A DNA stretch of 64,000 nt from Plumapathes pennacea. Lineage: Eukaryota > Cnidaria > Anthozoa > Antipatharia > Myriopathidae. The position numbers were made by a program, and so were the translations under genes. This document shows, one piece after another, positions 12,701 to 21,700 of this stretch. The DNA is taken from assembly GCA_964036295.1 (NCBI GenBank), contig OZ038464.1, positions 4,157,501 to 4,221,500 on the forward strand, read 5' to 3'. The notes under the pieces were generated by a model. It did no database searches. It worked only from the letters and a program-made list of their open reading frames with translations, and was not told the origin of the DNA. How positions within the stretch are numbered: position 1 is the stretch's first letter; each line of letters starts with the position of its first letter.

Positions 12701-15700
12701 ATCATTCACAAGCCTTTAGAAAGGTGACTTAGGTCTGAAGCCCGTGTATAATTTGAAGTAAACCGTTTAAGTTTTGCTTTGATTCTGGGAGAAATCATGC
12801 TGTTTTGAGCGGGTTCACATACAAAACAATTCGAGCTCATTAAATATGCATGTCTGAGTCTGGAGCATGGAGTCCAGAGTAAAAAAAATCGCACAGGAAG
12901 CCTATTTAATTGTACTGCCTATGAATTCAAAATTGGAAAATCAGTGTGCCTTCTTTCCCGTACTACGGCGGCCGACCAACTTCAAATTTAAGTATTAAAT
13001 TTTGAGAACGTGCTTGGCAGACTGTATGAATTAATTTGACGTGCCGACCGTGGGAAATACGTACGGCGTCACGTAATCGACACCTTTTTCAACGCAAAAG
13101 TATGGCACACACCATTCTTTTTCTCCTTCCTTTGCGTGTAGCACTTGACTTCGAAGATTGGGTCAACATTTCGGTAAAACAAAGTCTACTCTTGTTGGGA
13201 GCATCAAAGTAAAAGTCCCATCAATGGCAGAGCGAGGGGGTATCTGGAGACTGCAACGGGTATCTGCGATTATCGTATTTCTAGTCAATAGGAAGAACAT
13301 GCTCGTATCTCACAACGGTGTTGTACAGGCAGTCAACACGGTATAGAACAGAATCGCCGTTCGAATCGGAGTTGTCAGGCATAAGCTCTTGAATAATGTT
13401 GAGAATCCATGTTTTAAGTACTCCGATCGCAGCCATATTGATGCAACACTCGCCCCAGGTTATCGCGACCATCGAACATGAATTTGCATACACGCATAAC
13501 AGAATTTCATTCAGGCATAACCGAATTCCATTCAGGCATAACCGAAGCCATTTGCGCATAACAATTCCATTCAGGCAAAACCGAATCCGTTTTGGCATAA
13601 CAGTATTCCATTCACACAAAACCGAATCCGTTTTGGCATAACAGTATTCCATTCACACAAAACCGAATCGGTTTTGGCATAACACAATTCCATTCGCACA
13701 AACCCGAATCCGTTTTGGCATAACACAGTTCCAGTGTGGTACAAAAAATAAAATCTACAAAAGGATAATAGAATTTAAAACTGGATATGGCGGTATAAAT
13801 CACCCCTCATACCTAGTTAGTTAAAAAATTAAATTATTCAACACATTCTCCCTTGGGTTATCTGAACACCCACAAACAAAATGAGGAATGCTTTACGACC
13901 CTTCATGAGCAAAGTATTCATTTTGAGAAAAGTTAGCAGCACAAACCAAAACTGAACTCCAAACCACATTAAATATTCAGCACGTGCGGCTACGGCACTG
14001 AAGTTCCGCGAATTTCAAATTCTAGTTTTAGAGAAACTAAAGCTCAACTTATATTATTCATGTTGAAATTTACATTGCAGTGGTTTTATCTGGAGATTGA
14101 AAACTGAGGCTTGGAGTTAGAAGTAAGAGTTTAATTTTGTAATAAAAGCGCGAGTGTTTGAACGTTTCTGATGCACGCGCAGCTGTCATTATGCAAATTA
14201 TATGTTTGATAGGGGCGGGGCTCTCCATAAAACTGAACTAACTAAAATTGTAACAATAAAACATCTGCATCCGAAGTATTTTTTTTGTTAATAAGAAAGA
14301 AAGTGTTACTCCTTACTACCAGCTTCTGCAAATTTTGAAAGTAATATCTTAAATCATAAAGTTTCATTACTCACACATAAAATCCTAGTAAATGATAAGA
14401 CAAAGATCCCTATCATCTTTTATGACTATATAATGCCTGCCCAGAAATCCATTCATATAACACAAGATTTGGTACAAGACAATATTCATAGACCAACTGC
14501 CAGAACTAATTATGGAACAACAACTTTTAATTCCTTAGCTTCACAAATTTGGGAAAAAAATCCCTTCTGATATTAAACAATTGTCTACTTCCCCGGGCAA
14601 ATAATCGCGACCATAAAGCCGCGAGTGAATAATAGTGTTCAAACATACAGATAAGCATACATGTAGTTGCACTGTCTCCAGCGGCAGCTTCATACATCAC
14701 TGTAAAAACCGTCGACTTCCATTGGCAGCATCGTGCATCAATATCAGGACCGTCGACTTCCCTTGGCAAATAACCACGACCATTATAAAGCTGCGTTTCG
14801 CGTAGTTTAAACATTGTAAACAGCTTAATGTTATAACTAGACGTTGTGTAATGAACGAAATTTAATGTGGGTCTACCGCCGCTGTTGTGTGACTTTGTAA
14901 GTGAGACGAACAGACGCATAATTCAATTGCCTACATTTGTGGATCTTAAACATTCAAATCTTGAAAACACAAGATCCACTTAGAAGAAACGTGACCCTTT
15001 AATAATGTAGGATGCATTCTTTTTAAGAGAACCAACCAGTGTTATTGTTGGTTAGAGCACTAGTACACTGGCCAACGCCAGGCTTGCTATGTAAAATCGT
15101 ATTATAGCTTTCGTCAATAGTGTGAATAAAGAAATCTGAAATCTGTTGCAAAATAGGAGTAATTCGCCCGCTCAGAAGCTGACGTATTTTGGCCAAGACA
15201 AAATGGCGGATGGTTTCCATTTGCCTTTTCTCGTTATACAAAATGTCCTGAATCGGATCTTTGATCATTATTCATCAAATAATTGTGAGCACAGCAGCTT
15301 TTTGGCGTTTTTCTTAGCCTAAGATTAACAATAACGATGTTCGTATACCGGACGGATAATCGGATACTAATGAAAGACACTTATATTACTTACCAAAGGA
15401 ACTCTTGGATTCTGAAACCCAAAATACGATATAAGTAAGAAGATATGTCACAAACAACAAACTGCTAAGATAGTAATTATTTTACGTTATTTATTTATAT
15501 TTTTTTGGCCAGCAGCAGCTAGAAGCTCACTGACTGGGACAAAAACGCCGTGGTGATGTGAGGACGTTTATTTTGCTGGAAAAAACCTAAACGCTCCACG
15601 AGGAGACAGGAAAAATAAGTGGTGAGTTTTGAATAATATAACTTTCAACGATGTGTCGGTCGCAGTTTGTGATGAAATGATTTTCTTTTAGTGCCATTTT

Positions 15701-18700
15701 GCCTTCTACATTATTGCATGTGTAAGAAACTTATTCAAAAGAATAGAAAATACTCTAAGTTACAAAGCAGTTTCTTCTGGAAAGAGATAAGACTACAGTT
15801 TTTTTAAATCTTTAGTGAGCGAGCAAGGGCGAGTTCGAGTCGTTCACCGAATAAAGTTCACTGCAGTGTCGTTGTTTGACACACGCTATCGGCCATTTCA
15901 TTTAGCTCAGAACAAATTAGTATTTATCTGGGCAGTTGGTTCGACAAACGCTTATTTTCTTTCAAGATTTTCAAATCGGCAGAATTGTAAGCTGTTAATT
16001 GAATTTGATGTGAAAACAAACGTACGTAATTCATGCCTAATCGCAATTGATGTTGTTGAATGAACGAGACGAGTACTCATTGTGGCCCCGTGTTTTTCAT
16101 AACTTACGGTACGGACCAAGCAAACGAGGTTAATAAGATATTTATTATATGGCTTTAAACCTTTCGGTAAACACAAAACAAGGCCCCAACGAGTACTCGT
16201 CTTGTTCATTCAACAACAGCGATCAGGCATGAATTACGCACGTTTGTGCTAGTGTTCAGCGTGTTTTCATGATACTGAGAAAAGAAACTTCTTTTAGATG
16301 ACAACGTTTACGTACGTAAAGTGTGTACAACGATCCAAGCTTGAGCCCTTAAAGAGCCTCCCTCAAGCATGATCCTTCACGCGCTCCAACGTCATTTTCG
16401 AATTTCGAAGTCGAAAATGGCGTTGGAGCGCGTAAAGGATCATGCTTGAGGGAGTCTCTTTCATGTCTGGTTAGCTTCTACGGCGCTAAAATCCAGTGGT
16501 ATCCCAGGGGACATTTCGACGTTCAGTTTCTTTTTTATTTCAGTGACACTTTTACAAACTAAATTACCTCTAATCTTCAAATCGAATGGCAGCGGAATCA
16601 CATGGTTGCTTTTTACTTACCTCTCTCCTTCAATGTTATGTGGTGACACATTCCGAACACCAAAAACAAGAGTGGGAACAATAGTAGGTCAGGAATTGCC
16701 CAAAGATGCAAAAAAGCCCATTTCCACCATCCTTTTTTGTCCTTGTCCTCTAGGGAACTGCCATACCACTTTTTGTGGATCAAATCATAAACCACGGGAT
16801 GGGCAAGGAACTGTCAAAATGCAACAACTTCAACTGCTGTTCTTTTAAATTTGTAACTATAAAAACGGAATTCTTGTTCTTGAAAAGGAGGCACTGTTTC
16901 CTTAACAAGACTACCCGCGAAGCTGTCATCAACAACTGACAAATTGGCGTGTAAAAGACCTCTCATTATTTATCGTAGGGACAGGATGGGGAAGTGGGGG
17001 GGGGGTTTGGGGGTGTAGGATTTGGGTATGCCGGAATATAGGTAATTAATATAATTCCCTGATTCACGTTTAAAAACAACTGTAAAGTTTCATGCTGCTT
17101 CCTGTACCCCCTCTCCTCATTACGTTCAAATTGTAAAGATCGTCCCTTTCGTCTATACATAAATGAGTGATCTCCCAGTTTCTCATCTCAAAATCGAGTG
17201 AACCTCCCCCCCACACAAACACACGCACGCGCACACACACCCGCCACACACACACACACACACACATGCACGCACGCACACACACATACGCACAAACACA
17301 CACACACACACACACACACACCACCACCACCACCAAATAAAACGTGTCTTCATATTCATGATTTGCATTTATAAGGGCTTTAAATTTTTAAAGAGCCTTG
17401 TCGAATAACTGTAAAAATTGCTAGATAATTTTCCGAAGACGTCATGATTGTGAAAATCATGACCAATTTGCGCCAAAATTGTAAAGAATTATAATGTTTC
17501 AGTCAATCATATAATATATTATTTTATTACCTTCTTTTGGTTCTTGTCTATTGTCATGTCCACCAAGGCATCTATTTCCTTACTGAACACTTCTTGCTTC
17601 TCCTCATGTGTCTTCAGGGGGTCTAACAGATGAAACGCAAATGCCTCTACATCCTTTTCCAGTTTTCCTAACTGATGTTCATAGATGCTTTGGGTTTTGG
17701 ATAGTAACTTTAGCTGGTAACTGACCTGGACAAAAAATAAAAATGTACATATAAGCAGTTTCGCACCATATTTCCAGCCTTCGTTCCACTTCAGTTCCAT
17801 TTTTCAGATATTGTACCTTGTATAAACTGGAAGCGAAACAATTCCATTTCTTGAAGAAGGCTCGAAAAAAGAAGGACTCGTAAAAATACTCCGCCGTATT
17901 GCACTCCTTCCCCCTTTACTTTTTTTTATAATTTCTCTCGATTTTGCAATTTTATCTGTTATGTAAAGTATGTGCTGCTTCCATGTGAGGTTTTAAAGTA
18001 AAACGGTTGCAGGACCTTCTCGTACCAGACTTCGAGTCGCGCGGACAAATACAAGGGCCTGTTGCACAGGCTATACACCAAACAGACTGACTGAGGAACA
18101 TTAAATTCCAAGATGGCGACTCGCTTGGAGTCTCCAAAAGGTGTAATACTGCACCATTAGCGTCGTGATTACTACCCTCGCAGGGATCGGGTATAAAACC
18201 TCGGTTAATATGAATGCTGATAATGTTCCATGTGCTTTGCTTTTGAGGTAATACACATATTTTGCTGTTAGTACGTAAACTATAGTTAAACCCTCGCCTA
18301 CCTCAAATGACATTTCGAAGGAGTTACGATTAACCTTCATAAGACTACGTGGTGTCACCAACTCATGGATGCTTTCAAAGTTGCACGGGCGCGAATTCAA
18401 TGCGGCCATCAGTTCATCTTTAATAGCTGTACATTGGTTAAAGAAAACATGGCATTGTTTTCATGTAGAGCTATGAGATAATGTTCTTTGTAAAATGAAT
18501 ACACTCATTTTAACTAAATCTACGTTGCAGCAATTATAGGGGTTCGGTCATTAGTTACGCATGCCTCTTTTTAAAATAACGCTGCGCGCATATTCAATAA
18601 GCTTCAACGGCTAATTCAATTTGTTTTGTATGTGAACCTCAAAACAGGATAAAATTATTCCAAAATCAAAGCAAAACCTGAGGGGTTTACTTCAAAGTAC

Positions 18701-21700
18701 ACGGACCTTACCTCGCTAGCTTCTGCGGCACTCAAATCTAGCCATACGTCGAACGGCTTGTCAACGGTTTTCATTGCATAAATCGCCGCCGGCTTAAATC
18801 GCAACAAATTTATCGAATAGACAGCTTTCCCACCCGACAGATTTTACTAAGTCTTGAAAGAAAAAAGAAGTCGTCTCACTAAGTTCCGATTCTGCTGAGA
18901 GGAATACACTAGCTGAAACTGTCGACAGAAAATTATTCATTGGATTCGTGTTTGAAATCACTGGCCCATAGCATAAACAACAGCAGGCTTTAAAATGGCT
19001 AGCATAACTTGCCGTATTCAATGATTTCAAAACAAAGAGCAGTCTTGATACAGTCCTCATGCAATTTGCGAAAATTATCATTTCCATTGCAGCGCCCGTG
19101 AAGAGCAAAACATTTCGGCAGTGGATCCAGTAAATTTCATTTAGAAAGTAACGGTGAAGTTTGCTTTGGCGACGGCTCGATTTCCACCGACTGAACTTTG
19201 CTTTTCCTTCCTGATAATGTATCTAAGTTTTAAGACAAACTACGTGGCATAATGTGTTTTGTTGTGCTCGAGCTTCGCTTCGCTTCATTCGCCATTAATC
19301 AAACTTGAAAACGTTAGCTTCACAATTTCAAGTTTTGAGAACTGAGCTACCGCGCGTCAACAGCTCCTACAGACCGAGCCCCTTTAATGTGTCGCCTACA
19401 AGCCTTTACCACAGAGGCACCATACTCAGGGGCAGATCGTGGGGAACCCTTAATCAGCCCCTGTATCTCTCGGAGGATGCACAGAGGCACATCCTCGTGA
19501 CCCTTATCTAGCATGTTTAGAATTTGATATATAAATTTATGACCCATCAAATATTTCCTCCCGCGCGTGATTGGTGGAATCGTGACACGTGACCGAATAA
19601 CGTCCGCTCACGAGCGGACGTTATCAGCGAATAACCCCCGTCTGGCAAACTATCGCAGTTTATGAACAATATCCGAACACAGTTTTATATATTGATCACA
19701 AAAAACCATTACGAGATGACTACCGCGGAGGACATCAATTCATTTGTCGAAAAAGCAGTTCCAGAAAGCACCAAAGAGCTTCACAGTCCTTGCGCCATTA
19801 TTTGCGCTGCGAGAGGAAATAGTTGAAGGATAATAAGGACAATAAGCTACTTTTGGCTTCGGAAATATGCACGGATAATTGTCCTTGGAAATTGTCTGTT
19901 CCTCGAAGCTCACACTTGCCCTCGAGCGGCTCGGAACAGATAGTATCCTCGGACAATTATCCGTGCATATTTCCGAAGCCAAAAGTAGCTTATTGTTTAT
20001 GTATCTTATTAACCGAGTGCACGGTCCGTACCGTAAGTTATGGACCGAGTTTCCATAGATCTGCAGCACTTGTTGTCAATGACGACTGAGGTCGCAAGCA
20101 AATTTTTCCTCGGATGTTTTCCTTCTTCGTAACGGTCATTTTTCTAGATTGTATAAGCTTTCCCCGATTATCATAATTTAACATTGGGTATCCGGAATGT
20201 TTAAACTTCCCATTGCACTTCTGGGCCTTCTATGACAAACGTTTAGCAACTTTTCGAGTAATCATTTGCGATCCACATGTACAAACTAATTTTGCGGTCC
20301 GCACAGTAAGTTATGGACCCGTAAAATTGACCAATCAGAACGTGCGTAAAATCAATTTGCGGTTTGTACAATAAAGTATGGATCGGTAAATTGACAAATC
20401 GTAGCGTGCGTAGTATCAGTGCCATATAATAAAACGTATTACAAGCACCAGTTGGTAATAGTCAAGCGGAAAAGAAAAACAACTATACTGAAATAATAAA
20501 TAGATAAAATATTATATCATAATTCGTAGCATGTGGTCGAACATTTAAACACGGGCCTCTGGTTCGGGAGAATTGGGCAACCACTCCCTATGCCTCGACT
20601 TTAAATAAATATATTTATTTAGTTATTTTATTTATTAATTTTTTGTATATGAGTGAAATTAAAGTGCCTATAATGGCAAAAATATTATTGTTAAAATCAT
20701 GTCTACGTCAGGTAACTAGTTGACTAGTAGAATACTTCTTGTTTTGAATGTTGCGCTTATGAGTTATGAAGGTTTAAACTTCGAATATGTTAATGACGTT
20801 AATGACGTGACGTTTACCCAGAAATAATCTATTACACAAAAACTTGCTGGTGGAGATAAATGACACTTTATATCCGAAACCGTGTTCAATCACAAGGAAA
20901 AAGAAATGACATAAAATGCCTGGGTAGACGTCACGTCATTAGCATTTTAATAATTTAAATTTAAATAAATAATTTAAATAAACAATAAACTACTTTTGGC
21001 TTCGGAAATATGCAAGGATAACTGTCCGAGGATATTATCTGTTCCGAGAAGCGAACAGTTCGCTCTCGGGCAAGTGTGAGCTTCGAGGAACAGATAATGT
21101 CCAAGGACAATTATCCGTGCATATTTCCGAAGCCAAAAGTAGTTTATTGTCTTTATTGTCCTTCCAATATTTCCTTTTGCAGCGCAAATAATTGCGCAAG
21201 GACTGTGAAGTTTTTTGGCGCTTTCTCAAACTGCTTTTTAAGCAAATGAATTGGTGTCCGCCTCGGTAGTCATCTCATAATGTTTTTTTGTGATTAAATG
21301 TGTAAAACTGTGTTCGGATATTGTCAATAAACTTACAGCGATCAGTTCGCCAGGCGGGGGTTATTCACTGATAACGGTCACGTGTCACGATTCCACCAAT
21401 CACGCGTGGGAGGAAATATTTGATGGGTCACAAACCTTCACAATTTATAGGCGCAACATTCAAACCAAGAAATACTTTACTACTGAACTATTTACCAGAC
21501 GTAGAATCGATTTGAACAATAATATGTTTGCCATATAGGCACTTTAATTATTTAGAACGTACATTTTCTGCATATTTTATGAAAATATACAGGAAGCATT
21601 GTCTGAGTATTGCAGTACTTGCCTTCAGCTTCCTTTCTGTCATGATCCGTCACATCATGCCCATAATCTGAATCTGAAAAATTGAAAGATTGATGACAGA

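Noticed and set aside
13490-13735. CRISPR-like array
   Set aside because: The units are contiguous 41-bp tandem copies without unique spacers, in a eukaryotic intron.
17070-17368. Cys/Val-rich frames as metallothionein-like or secreted peptides
   Set aside because: They are translations of a CA microsatellite.
19540-21430. Single 1.9-kb DNA transposon with 450-bp inverted ends
   Set aside because: Intron sequence shared with copy B lies between the arms, so the arms are separate insertions.
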